This document shows positions 1 through 11,823 of a stretch of DNA of 64,000 nt, in pieces. The notes beneath the pieces were generated by a model. It searched no databases, was not told the DNA's origin, and saw only the letters and a list, made by a program, of their open reading frames with translations. The position numbers and the translations under genes are program-made. This stretch comes from Cunninghamia lanceolata. Lineage: Eukaryota > Streptophyta > Pinopsida > Cupressales > Cupressaceae. Positions within the stretch are counted from its first letter, which is position 1. Each line of letters begins with the position of its first letter. Where the stretch lies: assembly GCA_027924645.1 (NCBI GenBank), contig BSBN01000233.1, positions 4,420,501-4,484,500 of the forward strand. Reading direction: 5' to 3'.

Positions 1-1599
1 ATTCTACAGTGAACAACTTATTAAAATCAGACAAAACCAAAATGGGTTTCTCTGCTATTTTCTGTTTAAGAATCTCAAAAGATTCATCTACTGCTCTATT
101 CCAAACAAACTTACATTTCTATCCTCCTTTTATGGTATCCAAAATGGGTGTACAAACATGACTGAATCCTCTTATGAATTTCCTATAAAAAGTTGCCAAC
201 CCATGAAAACTTCTCACATCACTTACTGTCCTAGGTGCTGGCCAAGACAAAATAGCATTTACCTTTTCCGAATCCATTTTCAAATTACCCTGGGATATCA
301 CAAATCCTAGATATGTGAGTTCTTCCTTCATGAAGACACTCTTATCCATATTGAGCATCAGTTTCTCCTCATGCAGTTTCTTCAACACCTGTTCCAAATG
401 CTACAAATGTTCTTCCTTTGTCCTACTGAAAATCAGAATATCGTCAAGATAGACAACACCAAATTTGCCAATAAAATCTTTCAATACCTCATTCATTAGA
501 CGCATGAAAGTTCTTGGAGCATTGGATAGTCCAAATAGCATCACCACCCACTCATAAAGACCCTCATTAGTATTAAAGGCTATCTTCCATTCATCCCCTT
601 GTCTAATCCTGATCTGATGGTATCCACTTTTGAGATCAATTTTAGAAAAGTACCGAGCTCCTCCCAAACAATCCATGAGGTCCTCTATTCTGGGCATAGG
701 AAACCTATATCTGATGGTGATCTTATTTATGGCTCTCAAATTAGTACATAACCTCCATTTGCCATCCTTCTTGGGAGCTAAAACTGTAGGTACAACACAC
801 GGACTAAGACTTTTCTTCACCAAGCCCTTATCCAACAGTTCTTGTACTTGTTTAGCAATCTCCTCATTCTGATTAGGTGTCATTTTATAAGATAGTTTAT
901 TTGGCAATGTGGATCCTAGGATAAAGTCAATCTGATGACTTATGTCTCTCATAGGAGGTAGTGTATTGGGCATATCCTCCACCATGATACTCTTATACTT
1001 GTCTAACAATTCCTACACTTCCTTAGGGACTTTTTCCTTGTTATTTTTAGACAAATCCAAATTGTCTTTAGGTTTCAAAATTAGAGCATACCCCTGGGTT
1101 CCCTCTTCTTTCAGAGTATGGAGAAACTCTTTCCCACTCACTAACATGATACTTGATCCTACATTCTTGTCTACACCCTCTTCTAGTAAAGGATCCATCT
1201 TATACTGTCTACCATTCTTGGTGATAACAAAAGAATTGGATTTACCATCATGCTGGGCTTATACATCATACTGCCAAGGTCTACCTAATAGTAAATGGCA
1301 TGCATCCATGGGAATTATATCACACAACAGTTTGTCCCTATATTCCCTTATCTGAAATTCTACCCAAGCTTGTTCATCAACTAGGACTTGTTGCCCTTTG
1401 TTTAGCCAAGACACTTTATATGGACTAACATGTTGCAATCTTTTTAAATTCAATTTCTCTACCATTTCTACTGAAACTAAATTCTTCAGTTGAGCCAGAA
1501 TCAACAATTACCTTACACCTTTTGCCAGAAACTTGACACAGAGTTTTGAATAGTGTCTTCCTCTGCAGTGGTTCTTTGTTCTGTGGTACCTTCAGCATC
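1..1599 (-). pseudogene. Chromovirus-like Ty3/gypsy pro-pol, decayed and left-truncated
   Basis: Read right to left, this holds an aspartic protease with a D-S-G-S-T active site near 1500-1515, the L-L-G-R-P-W protease C-terminal motif near 1270, then a reverse transcriptase. RT motifs are visible: KKDGKWRLC around 750, FSKIDLKSGYHQIR around 620-640, and the catalytic YLDD near 440-450. The RT thumb and connection continue to base 1, so RNase H and integrase lie outside the window. One frameshift falls just after the protease active site, and there are in-frame stops, for example near 118, 400 and 1010. The RT sequence and the tRNA-iMet primer site favour a chromovirus; lineage below that is not resolved. 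Non-functional. Confidence 0.88.
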
Positions 1600-2792
1600 A
1601 TCCTTCTCATCATGAGATTCTCTCCATCTTGTGCTAGAGCTGCGCTTCCCATAGATGAGTTCACACTCTGACAATCTTCTTCTTGAATCAACTGGCTCCT
1701 TCTATCTCCTCCATAAGAGCTTGAGGCTTTCTCTGGACACTTGTCTACTATGTGCCCAATTTGGTTACAATTATAACATCTTCCCATGAAGATATTAGGA
1801 CCTCTACCTGGTCCACCAAATCTGCCTCTTCCATTGGGTCTCCTTCCTCTGAAACCCCCTCTGGAACCAGATTCTCCGCTATGTTCTTGTTGACTGGACT
1901 CCCCTTGATTCTTCTGGAACTGATTTCTACCTCTGAAGTTCCTTCCACCTCTACCTCTGTTATGTTGTTCTCCTTTTCTTTTCTACTTCTCTTCTACTCT
2001 CAGTGCCACTTGGAAGCAGTTGTCCACAGTTTCTGGTGTCAAGATGGTAATCTCATCTTGTATGCTATATTTTAGGCCATTAATATACCTGGCAATTCTT
2101 CCCTTTTCATCCTCAGCAAGCCCACACCTTAGAGACAATTTGTGAAATTCTTCTGTGTAGGTGGATACATCCATATCCTTTTGTCTGAGGTTCTGCATTT
2201 TCCTGTATATCTGCACTTCATAATCCGCTGGTAGGAACTGAGCCTTGATCCTCTCTACCATCCAACTCTAGGATGAGATCATGCTCTTGCCACTCTTCAC
2301 CCTTTCTCCCTGGGTGTAGTTCCACCACATGAGTGCAGCACCCTCCAGTTTCGTCTTTGCAAACTTGACTCTTCTATTCTCTGGTACCTCCTTGTACTCA
2401 AAGTAATTGTTCAAAGTCTCAACCCATTCGATGACTTCTTCTATGTCCATCTTTCTACTCAACATCAGAATCTCCATTTTTTATTCAGATGACTCCTTAC
2501 CGAGTGTCCTTATGGCCTCCAAAAATTATTTCTGGTCTGCAGATATATCTGCCTATTCTAGGGTTGTTTCCTCTTCCCCATATTCTTCTTCTTCTTCATC
2601 AGATTCACCATCTGATTTCTTTCCTATTTTTAGTGCCTTTAACTCAGCCTGGAGTGCTTCCTTGATTCCAACCTTGACTCCAACCTTGATCATTTCTTCC
2701 ATCTCTTGGAACTTCTTAAGCACTTCTGCTGTCATCCCCTTTGGAGGCATGGCACTGGCCTCTCCTTTGCTCTCTCTGTCTGACATAAACAT
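1600..2792 (-). pseudogene. Chromovirus-like gag, decayed
   Basis: The ATG at 2792 lies about 37 nt inside the primer binding site. The reading frame holds a charged N-terminus with an acidic E/D run (near 2570-2610), a retrotransposon gag core with the W-W-N-Y type motif (about 2320) continuing to about 1983, a G/R-rich basic linker (1800-1980), and a CCHC zinc knuckle C-Y-N-C-x4-H-x4-C at about 1740-1780. All of these share one frame and are interrupted by several stops (near 2550, 2510, 2480, 2265, 1985). Gag would form the nucleocapsid of the element. This copy cannot make a full-length protein. Confidence 0.85.
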
Positions 2793-2828
2793 TCACAGAC
2801 AATGCCAACACTTCTGCAAACCTTTCGC

Positions 2829-2842
2829 TGGCTCTGATACCA
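2829..2842 (-). other. Primer binding site, initiator tRNA-Met type
   Basis: On the minus strand this reads TGGTATCAGAGCCA, complementary to the 3' end of plant initiator tRNA-Met. It sits 3 nt from the inferred LTR end and just upstream of gag, which fixes the element's orientation. Confidence 0.9.
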
Positions 2843-2845
2843 AAA

Positions 2846-4100
2846 TGATGCAGAGCGTTCAACAAAAGCATGGTTTCAATCTAACATTTCCCTTTATGAC
2901 CCTTCGACAAGATTAACTCATCGGCAGGAGCTTGCACTTGTCCCCCGATACTACCACACATGCCAATATAGCAACCTATTGTATATGCATAACATGACTT
3001 GCTACTACCGGTCGACCAATGTATCTTTACCTTGTTCTCACCGCTGTTGTCGGTCACCCTTTGTATCCAATGAAATGTATATTCTCACATACGTTCTCGA
3101 TATGCATTTGCAATGTGCATTTGGTGGGGCCTCCTTCCTTTGGCACGACTTGAACCATTGGCGAAATAAAACTTGTATCAGCCGATAGGCTAATGTTACA
3201 CCGATGTACTTGTTGCTTCACTCTTCAACTTTCGATAAGACAATTATCATCGGCCTCTTAAGAACTTATCTCCCTGACGCTCAAGTCTCTCTGACACAAG
3301 ACCTAGCACTTCTTACTCTCCGGCCAGACAACCATTGCCTGGTCTCTCTCTGACGGTTAATTGCCATGCCGATAACAAACCCTGCAACGCAGACACTTTC
3401 TCTCTTCTCAGAACCTAGCACATAGAGATGCTAGGCTCAACTAGCACATCCCACACTTGATCCTGACACTGAGCATAAACAAAAACAAAAAGAACACTAA
3501 CTATACAAACAGACCCATTCCACTGATTTCAAAGAAATCTCGTCAGTGGAATGACTCAGTAATCCATCTGAATGTCAAAATGGAAACTAATTACAGTGAC
3601 ACGGTGAAAGAACACAAAACACAACAGGATCTTTTATTTATTTTGGGAACTTCTGCACTCAAAATAACTCTTCTATCTTCTCACTGCACAAAACCACAAT
3701 TACTATACTACTCTTCTTCTCTCCTTTCCTTTTGTTCACTGAACTGTTTATACATGTTCTTGTTCTTGATATTGCATCAGTGGGAATGCCAACCGTTCTG
3801 CAACGTCAACCTATTCAGTGACAATGCATTTTCTCTTCCACTACCAGAGCCTATGACTTGTCCTATTCCACTCGGACTCACACATGGCACTAGGCCTTAC
3901 AATTGGGCACATGGACCTTATACAACTCCAAAACATCAAAAAGAACATGAAATTAATTAAGGTATCTAGGTGCCCCTGCACCACCAAGTCTCTTCAGAGA
4001 GATAATCCAGAACTATTTCTAGATCCTGAAACTCTAATTCTTACACTGCCTTCTTGTAGCTCCACTTTTCCCAAAACTTGTACCTGTAAGCTACACACAA
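2846..4100 (-). repeat. Probable 5' LTR of the left chromovirus-like element
   Basis: The inner edge (TG at 2846 on the plus strand, CA in element orientation) is set by the adjacent primer site. The outer edge is uncertain: a TG...CA-compatible end lies near 4096-4100, but the partner LTR is outside the window so no duplicate or target duplication can be checked. No convincing coding sequence; the open frames here are short and lack family resemblance. Confidence 0.6.
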
Positions 4101-6347
4101 GATGACAATAGAGGGGTTTGGGGGTTGTGGTGTTTAGGGATTTGCCTTAGTCAAATCCTAGGTTATCATTCAAGCTTTCCCAACATCGTTGTTAGAGAAA
4201 GAGCGTGCCCTTGTAGGGAAGAGGCTAAAGTTAATCCAAATAATGAAATGATTCAAATAGCAATGATGTCACCTCGGAGGTGAAGTCCTTAAGAGGATGA
4301 AAGTTCTTCAACTCATAAGGAGATGGATGATGATGCCATGTCTGCAACAAACACACAAATACAAACACAAGTCTGCAACAATAACACAATGAGCCTTGAA
4401 TGCTCTTTGCTCCAATATCATAAGTTCGGGTTATCCATCTACATTTAAAATGAAGTCATAAACTCATTTATATATGTTTTCCTGATAACATTTATGAATT
4501 TAAATCACAAAAGCCGACAAGGAGAAACATTTTGGAAGGGCCCAAGCCGACATGGCATTAGTTAGCCCCGACTAATCAGGGGAGACTTGGGCGGTTGGCG
4601 CCCAAGTCCAAGGGCCCAAATTAGGTCAAGGTTAAGCTAAAGGAGGTTCCCAAGAGTCCAAAATGTCATGGGTGTCGGTTAATTTCCTTCGGGATGATCA
4701 ATTAGAATGTATAATGAAGCAAATAGGACCCAGGAGCTAAACTAAGGGTAAAAAGGTATGTGGCCACTTTTTACTCCATAACAATATGATGTAATGTTTC
4801 TAGATTTTCTCTTATTCTCAGCCACCTTTTGGTGGTTGTTCATTCTTTGTAACGTTAATTGTTCAAGAAGAAAAACAAAGAGAAATATATTTTTAAGGCT
4901 TCCACACTAAAATATTGACCTAAAGGAGATTGAAATTGGAGAAAAATCAATGCAATGTTCAGCTCTTTGTGAGCACCACAAATGAACCATGTGAAGCACC
5001 AAATAAACGTTGTTGTGGTCAAACTTAGTACATGGTAGACTCTCTCCCATCCCTCCACTTTTTTATAATTTTATACCTTGTTTTAAAGTTTTCCTCCTCA
5101 GTTGTGAGCTCAGATCTCGTCACATTTGTCCGGTCTAATATCAATTGCTCAAGGACTAAGCAAAGTGCTCTAGAAAGTTCTTCTCTTGAATGATAACTTG
5201 GTCAAGCCCCTTATTCAAGTTATTTCTAATTATTCTATCAATTGGGTTAAAATATAATATTAGGTATCCTTTGGTCCTTCCTTCCTGTGAAGAGATAGTG
5301 CTTTCACTTGCTTATTCTACTGTTTGTTCTTCTTTGTCATGGATAATATGCATCCACGTTTAGCTGCAAGTTTGATGCCACTTATCTATATTGGAATAGG
5401 GGAGCCCCTCTTTTATGTCAAGTGGAATCTTCTAATAAATAATATATTCTATTGCCACGAGAACCAGGCCTAACGTGGATAGTTGCCATGATGTAACCTC
5501 GGGAATCTGAAACTTTACTTCCTTACAATGCCATCCTCCCCAACCATGGACTATTGAGGTCGATCATTTTCATGGTTGAAAATAAAACTACTTGTTTATC
5601 TGGTATGATGTTGGCTATTTGCATTCATCAAGATTTGATGTGATGAGTTGTTTGTAAACTAAATATTCTAGTTGAAGAAATAGATATCCTAATCAGAACT
5701 TTAAATTCGAAAAGTTCATTACTCCATTTTATATCTTGGATGGAACAAAATTCAATAAATTATAGTTTTTTTTGGTGAATCCACCAACTTCATTAATAAA
5801 GTAAAAGTATTCTTGACATTTAAGTCTAAACCAACTAAATTCAACTATTAATGCATTCCCTACCCGTGAAGATTAGCTTTCTTACAAACTTTTTTTGTCA
5901 AATTTTGAAGTAATTGTATACTGATTGTCTGGTTGAACTTTTTCCATGCTTTTGTGTTCCATTTCTTAAGCAATAGACCCTAGTTTGAAGGAAGGAAAAA
6001 CGTTTTTTGTGAGTTTCCAACATGATGTTACCTAATGTGTATAAAAGCAAGTGATAATTTAGCAGATAATTGAATGTAGGGAAGGGTCGGTGTCAAGTTT
6101 GATCTTTTCTGAAAATTAGAATTATTTAAGCAACCATGTGATTTGCACTGTCGTCACAGCACACGTTTGTGGGTTTCAAGTCAAATTTATGTGCAAGCTA
6201 TGCATTTCCTAAGTTTTGGGGTCCAACTTTCAAAACATTCGGCAAATTTTATAACCATGTTAGACTTTATGCAATCATTCAATTGAACAAGCAACTTGCA
6301 TGACACAATATGCAATTGGTTTGGTTAAATTCTCCCATGTCAGGCCT
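4101..6347. other. Intergenic, no gene seen
   Basis: AT-rich sequence upstream of the P450. A GC-richer patch at 4500-4720 contains repeated GCCGAC/GGGCCCAA-type words and may be a fragment of another transposable element, but no coding motif or paired LTR was found. Confidence 0.5.
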
Positions 6348-6355
6348 TATAAATA
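6348..6355 (+). promoter_or_regulatory. TATA box of the P450 gene
   Basis: TATAAATA ends 40 bases before the ATG at 6396. If transcription starts about 30 bases downstream, the 5' leader would be only about 15-20 nt, which is short but possible. Confidence 0.6.
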
Positions 6356-6395
6356 AACTAAGACCCTTTGGAATTGAGTAACTACAGTAGAAGAC

Positions 6396-9300
6396 ATGGA
6401 TAAATTATTCAAATTCATGGAAGGATTCCAATATGCAGTAGTTATATCTCTGCTAATTATTGCATGGTCTGTGTATAGTTGGATTAAGGAGAGGAATTCT
6501 AGTAGCTCCAAATTGCCTCCGGGCTCCAAGGGATGGCCTGTAATAGGTCACACTCTCAGTTGGTATTTAAGTGTATCAAGCTCACATCCTCCATCATTTG
6601 TTGAAGGCTGTGTGAAAAGGTGGGATATGATTGAAAATGGAATTTAGAGTTGAGGATCTTTGAAATGTTTTAGACCCAAATTTTTCTGATGTTTTTGATT
6701 AAGGTAACAGGGAGTTTAGGGAGTTTGAAACACCCAGAACCTTTTACAAAAGAAATGATAAAGTATTGAGGCACGAGACACCAATTTTTTTTTATATTGA
6801 TAGCTGTTTGATTTCTATTGAATTACAGGTATGGGAAGATCTTCTCATGCACGCTCTTTGGAAGACCGACTATCATGTCTGCAGATCCAAGCTTCAATAG
6901 GTATATCTTACAAAATGAGGGTCGGCTGTTCAGGGCAGGCTATCCAAAATCTTTTAGAGACTTGGTAGGAAAGAAAGGTTTGATTGCTATACATGGAGAG
7001 CTTCATAGGAAACTTCATAGCATTGCCATAAATCTCATGACTTCAGAAAAGTTGAAAAACAATTTCATCACAGACATTCAAATCATTCTACAAAGGACAA
7101 TGAATACATGGAAAGATAGAAAGATGCTTTTTGAAGATGAGTGCAGAAAGGCAAGTATACTACGTTTGGTTTGCAATCTTTTTATTTTATGCAGATATGA
7201 GTATATCAGCATTAGTAAAGAATGATGTATATAACTAATTTACAATATAGGAGTTTTAGTTGAAAGAAATCATTCTTGAATTTGTTCAATTGCTTAACAC
7301 TAAACATGTGTATCCTATGCAGCTAGCAATCAGTTTGATGGCAAATCAACTTCTGGGTATTTCAACAGAAGACGAAATAAAAGAAATGGCTCCTATATTC
7401 TGTGATTTTGTAGAAGGAATTATATCCATTCCAATAAAAATACCAGGATTTGCATATTTCAAAGCAATGAAGGTTATAACTGTTATCCATTTATCAGTTT
7501 GAGTTCAATTTTTTTAGTTTTAAAACTAACTGTCACTTATCTTCTTAACCAATATTTTACTTGTTTACTGAATTATTAGGCAAGGAAGGCTTTGATAAAC
7601 AAGATATGTGAAATAATTGATAAAAGAAGATGCAGTCCTGATGGAACAAAACATAATGGTTTGCTGGCAAGACTTCTTGATGAAGACAATCTTACAAAAG
7701 AAATAGTTGCCGATTTCATTATTTCTCTACTTTTTGCTGGTCATGAAACCACAGCCAAAACCATGTCTTTTGCCATATACTTTCTCACTCGGTGTCCTGA
7801 AGCTGTTGAGCAGTTGAGAGTAAGCAATTTTTTTCCCCTTTTATTTTTGGTATATTTACATTAAAAAAGAGCTGCTTGTAGTAGTCAGCCAACCAGTAAT
7901 AACTAATAAACAAAGTTACCAACGTAACCCTAGAAACTTAAAAGAAAAGAAAAAAGAAATCCTAGGGTTTAATATAATAGTAAGAAGCTCTCCTACAAAT
8001 TGACACTCATCAAGCCTTATAATAGTAAGAAGCTCTCCCTGCAAATTGACAAATCATCAAGCCTTATATCCTTAGAAGATGGTATGTAGATCAGAGCTTA
8101 AATTTCTTAAATTTGATGGCTGTATGGTTGTATTTAGTTATTTTTTCCATAAAATATAAATAAAATTTTAAGAAAGGGGAGATAGACTGTTAAAAATATA
8201 TATGTGTGATTTTGTTTATAATAAAGTATCTTAGTATTTGAAGGGCAAGTTTGAATAAAAAACTAATGAAAATTTGTTTGGTAGGGTCAACCATCAAATT
8301 TAGGCCCTATACTCCTAGATTCCTTTGACATGTTGTTGAGTACATGTTCCTTACTACAAATTTGGAAGAAAAATAATTCTAAATATAGATTAAAGAGGAA
8401 AGTTTGTTTTGAAAAAGAGATTCTGTTAGAGAGGGTTATTGGATTGATTAGCTATCCTGGTCTTTTTAAGATAATGTATTATCAGCAATCTCTTTTATCT
8501 GTCTTTGAGGTTAGTGAGCTTCTCTTTTACAAAACATCTTTCGTAGGATATTATGTTGTCTCTGTCTCAAGTGTTCTCTTCTCTTAACATCAGTATTATC
8601 AGAATTTGAGTTTCTCTTCATTGGGATGAATGTTGATGAATTGTAAAGGATGAAAATGATTCAGTGAGAAGAAGAAGAAACAAGGAAATGCTGACATGGG
8701 ACGATTATAGATCAATGAAATTCACCAGATGTGTACGTATAATGTTCAAACTCTCTGGTTACCAAGATTGCATTCAAAAATCTCAGACAGCTTAATAAAT
8801 ATATCTACAGTATAAATCAATAAGCCCTATTGTTTGTTTATACACTTCTTTCAGGTTTTAGAAGAAACTCTTCGCTTAGGAGGCATAGCTATATCAGTTT
8901 TCCGTGAAACAATAAAAGAGACTGAATATAAAGGCAAGTTTAAGTCTAAAACTGCAATTTCTTTTATACTAATCCTTTCTAGATCTGATCTGATATCTTT
9001 ACTGAAGATTTCAGTTGTATTTTCATCTTTTGTAGACCATGTTATTCCCAAAGGATGGCTTGTAGTTCCATTCTTTTCTGCAGTTCATCTGAATGAAGAT
9101 TTCTATGAGGATTCTCTCAAATTCGATCCATGGCGTTGGCAAGAGATTGATCAAGTAAGTTAGAGTCTGCAATATTCCCTAAAGCAGATTATTATCACTC
9201 TACTCTAACTCATCCATTTTAATGGTCAAACAATCAATAGTGAATTACACTTCATCCATACTAAAAATGGTAGTTATTTGTCCTATTTTTATTGGTCAAA

Positions 9301-11773
9301 ATTGACATTTGACTATTGAAATGGATGATATTTAAAAATAGCCCAACATTATTATTTGAAAGGTACTATTACTACACAATCTTCAATTTATGTAGTATAA
9401 TGAGGACTCTCATATATAGGAAAGCAAAATGTGGAGAACCAGTGAGCTGTTTATGCCATTCGGAGCAGGAACTAGATTATGTCCGGGTGCAGAGCTAGCT
9501 AGACTACAGATTACTCTATTTCTTCATTATTTTGTCACCAAGTACAGGTATAAAAACATCCCTCGTAGTTTTTACTCCAAATGGCTTCTAATGCAATTAT
9601 ATTATAATCAAAATGCCCAATTTATATGAGTAGAGACATTTATAATCACCCATTGGATAAGTAGCTTTTTCCTGGAACTTATCTCTTATCAGTTCAAAGA
9701 AAATCAGTTGAGTTTAAAAGATATATCTCTTATGGGTTTTAGTTATCTACACTAGTTTAGTGATACAAGAAACTTTCATTGACTAAGCAAGCATTTTAGT
9801 AGTATATATTGAGTTTAAAAGATATATCTCTTATGGGTTTTAGTTATCTACACTAGTTTAGTGATACAAGAAACTTTCATTGACTAAGCAAGCATTTTAG
9901 TAGTATATATCGAGTTTAAAAGATATATCTCTTATGGGTTTTAGTTATCTACACTAGTTTAGTGATACAAGAAACTTTCATTGACTAAGTAAGCATTTTA
10001 GTAGTATATATCGAGTAAAAGGGAAGTCTTGTATTGGTGAATTGTATGATGAAGAGGTGAGATGAAATTCGGCTGTGATTTCTTGAAGCTTATTCATAAT
10101 AGATGTCCAAATGGATAATTTTAAATTTCATAAGAGAGATTTTGATTTTTACTTGTGAATAGACATTGGAGATGTAACCAAGAAGTTTTTATTTATTATT
10201 TAATAGATATTTAATATTAAATTGTGTGTGATTTTTTACTTATATAGGTATTAAGGGTGGATAAATAATTTTATTAATACTTTTGGGTAATAAAGTAGGA
10301 GGAGGTGGAGGTTTGATGTAAAGGATTTAAGCATTAGCAAATTAAAAACAATGAATTAAATGATAAAAATGTGTATTTTATATAGAAAGGATAATTTTGA
10401 ATAGAAAAGAAGTATGGTATGTATATTTTGTAGAATAATATATAAGTTAAATGGTAAAAGAATTTTCTTGTGAGTATTTATAAGGAAAGTTTAATGCATC
10501 AAATTGTGAGCATTCCGAGAGCATCCCATACATTAAATTGGTGTCTCATTTGATAATAATAATAAAAATGAGTTTTATTTTTTTCTACCCTTTAAAAATA
10601 GTTTTTAAATATTTCTAAGAGTTAATACAGATTTTATTCTTAGTAACATGATAATATTTTAGGAATTTTTCAATGTGCATGAATAAATCTAAAATGGATG
10701 AACAATTATATTGTTAATTTTTTGTAATTTACACTCGAAAAGTAGTAATTTCCTTTGTTGATCCAAATGTAACAATTGCATATTTACATGAACTAAACCT
10801 TTTCTTTTTATCAATGTAAAATTATTTTTATGTTAAAATATTTATAATGCATTTCATTTTCATAATCTTCAATCCAAAAGATATAGGTGTCATAGTGGTT
10901 GAAATGAATCTTTCAATCAAACATGGAAAAGGTATAAATAAGATCATAAAAAGAACATAGTTAAAAAAATGAAAATAGGAGTGTGATTTAACATTATATG
11001 GATATGTACATTATATGATAAGTTTACCAAGTGAACTATCAAAGATACAAGTGCCAATTGAATAGAACTAAATGGATTAGTAAAGATTATATGAAATGAA
11101 TCTCTAAGCCTCTTTATAACCTCTTCCGTAGATATGCAATGATTATCTTTCATTGTAATTTGAAAGTTATATTTATGATATATATAAGTTCTATTTATGC
11201 CTTGCATAAACTATGGGATGTGACTTTTTGCATCCATCTTTATTTTAAATATAATATATTATTATTTTTACACAAAATAATAGAAATAAGATTTATTAAA
11301 AAAAAATCTATACAAATTAGAATTTGTTAAAACTACTAAATTAGATATTATTGGTAGTAGGTTGCAGTCATATTAGTGCCTAATAAGTCCAGTATCATCC
11401 AAACAAAAGTATATACATTTAGGTAAAGGTAGTTTATATATATATATAGAAATTAATAATTTTAATGTATAACATTTATTTCATAAAAATTGCTATTCTA
11501 TTTATTATAGATACTGAAATATTCAACTCTACCCCTTTGAATTTGAATATGTATTTATTTTCTTAAATAATGAAACAAATCATTTATATAAGAACAGATG
11601 ATTTGTATGCTATTCTTGCTTAGAATGTACGGTAGTGATCATGAAATCGCTAAAACGAAAAAAAAATGAATATATACAGATGGGAGCAGCTGAAGGAAGA
11701 CAGGACCTCTTACTTTCCATCTGCCAGGCTAGTTGGTAGATTTCCTGTGCATATCCAAGGAAGAGAAGACTGA
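6396..11773 (+). CDS. Cytochrome P450, CYP85 clan, CYP720B-like; 9 exons
   Basis: Hand-spliced exons: 6396-6619, 6829-7150, 7323-7472, 7580-7819, 8649-8732, 8855-8933, 9036-9154, 9420-9547, 11680-11773. Total is 1440 nt, 479 residues, no stop or frameshift. N-terminal membrane helix (about residues 8-27) and LPPGSKGWP hinge indicate an ER-anchored P450. Signatures: I-helix AGHETT (285-290), ExxR (E344-R347), FDPWRW (396-401), heme loop FGAGTRLCPG with Cys427. The blocks YPKSFRDLVGK, VFRE..IPKGW and C-terminal DRTSYFP match, from memory, conifer CYP720B enzymes, which oxidise diterpene olefins stepwise at C18 to resin acids. Brassinosteroid-type CYP90/CYP724 is the main alternative. Introns 2 and 6 need GC donors (AAAG|GCAAGT); the acceptor of exon 5 has a weak pyrimidine tract. 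Substrate is not determinable here. Confidence 0.85.
7976..8067 (+). repeat. Tandem duplication in P450 intron 4
   Basis: Two adjacent copies (7976-8020 and 8021-8067) of a unit starting AATAGTAAGAAGCTCTCC and ending CATCAAGCCTTAT, 45 and 47 bp, with a few differences. Confidence 0.9.
9710..10012 (+). repeat. 101-bp tandem repeat, three copies, in P450 intron 8
   Basis: Units start at 9710, 9811 and 9912 with GAGTTTAAAAGATATATC and are almost identical (a T/C change at unit ends and one C/T in copy 3). A fourth unit starts at 10013 (GAGTAAAAG) but diverges at once. Near-identity implies recent expansion within the 2.1-kb intron 8. Confidence 0.95.
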
Positions 11774-11823
11774 ATGAACCATTCTCCGCAAGGAGAGAAG
11801 ACTGAATAAACCATTCTCTGCAA
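11762..11823 (+). repeat. 32-bp tandem duplication spanning the P450 stop codon
   Basis: Copy 1 (11762-11793) contains the last codons and TGA stop of the P450; copy 2 (11794 to about 11823) repeats the unit, starting AGAGAAGACTGAAT, with two substitutions. The second copy contains AATAAA (about 11806), a possible polyadenylation signal. Confidence 0.9.

Noticed and set aside
8330..8587. 85-codon ORF inside P450 intron 4 as an exon
   Set aside because: No P450 motif, and the flanking exons join in frame with conserved spacing without it.
9316..9498. ORF overlapping P450 exon 8 in another frame
   Set aside because: The frame starting at 9420 carries the heme-binding loop; the other frame is a shadow.
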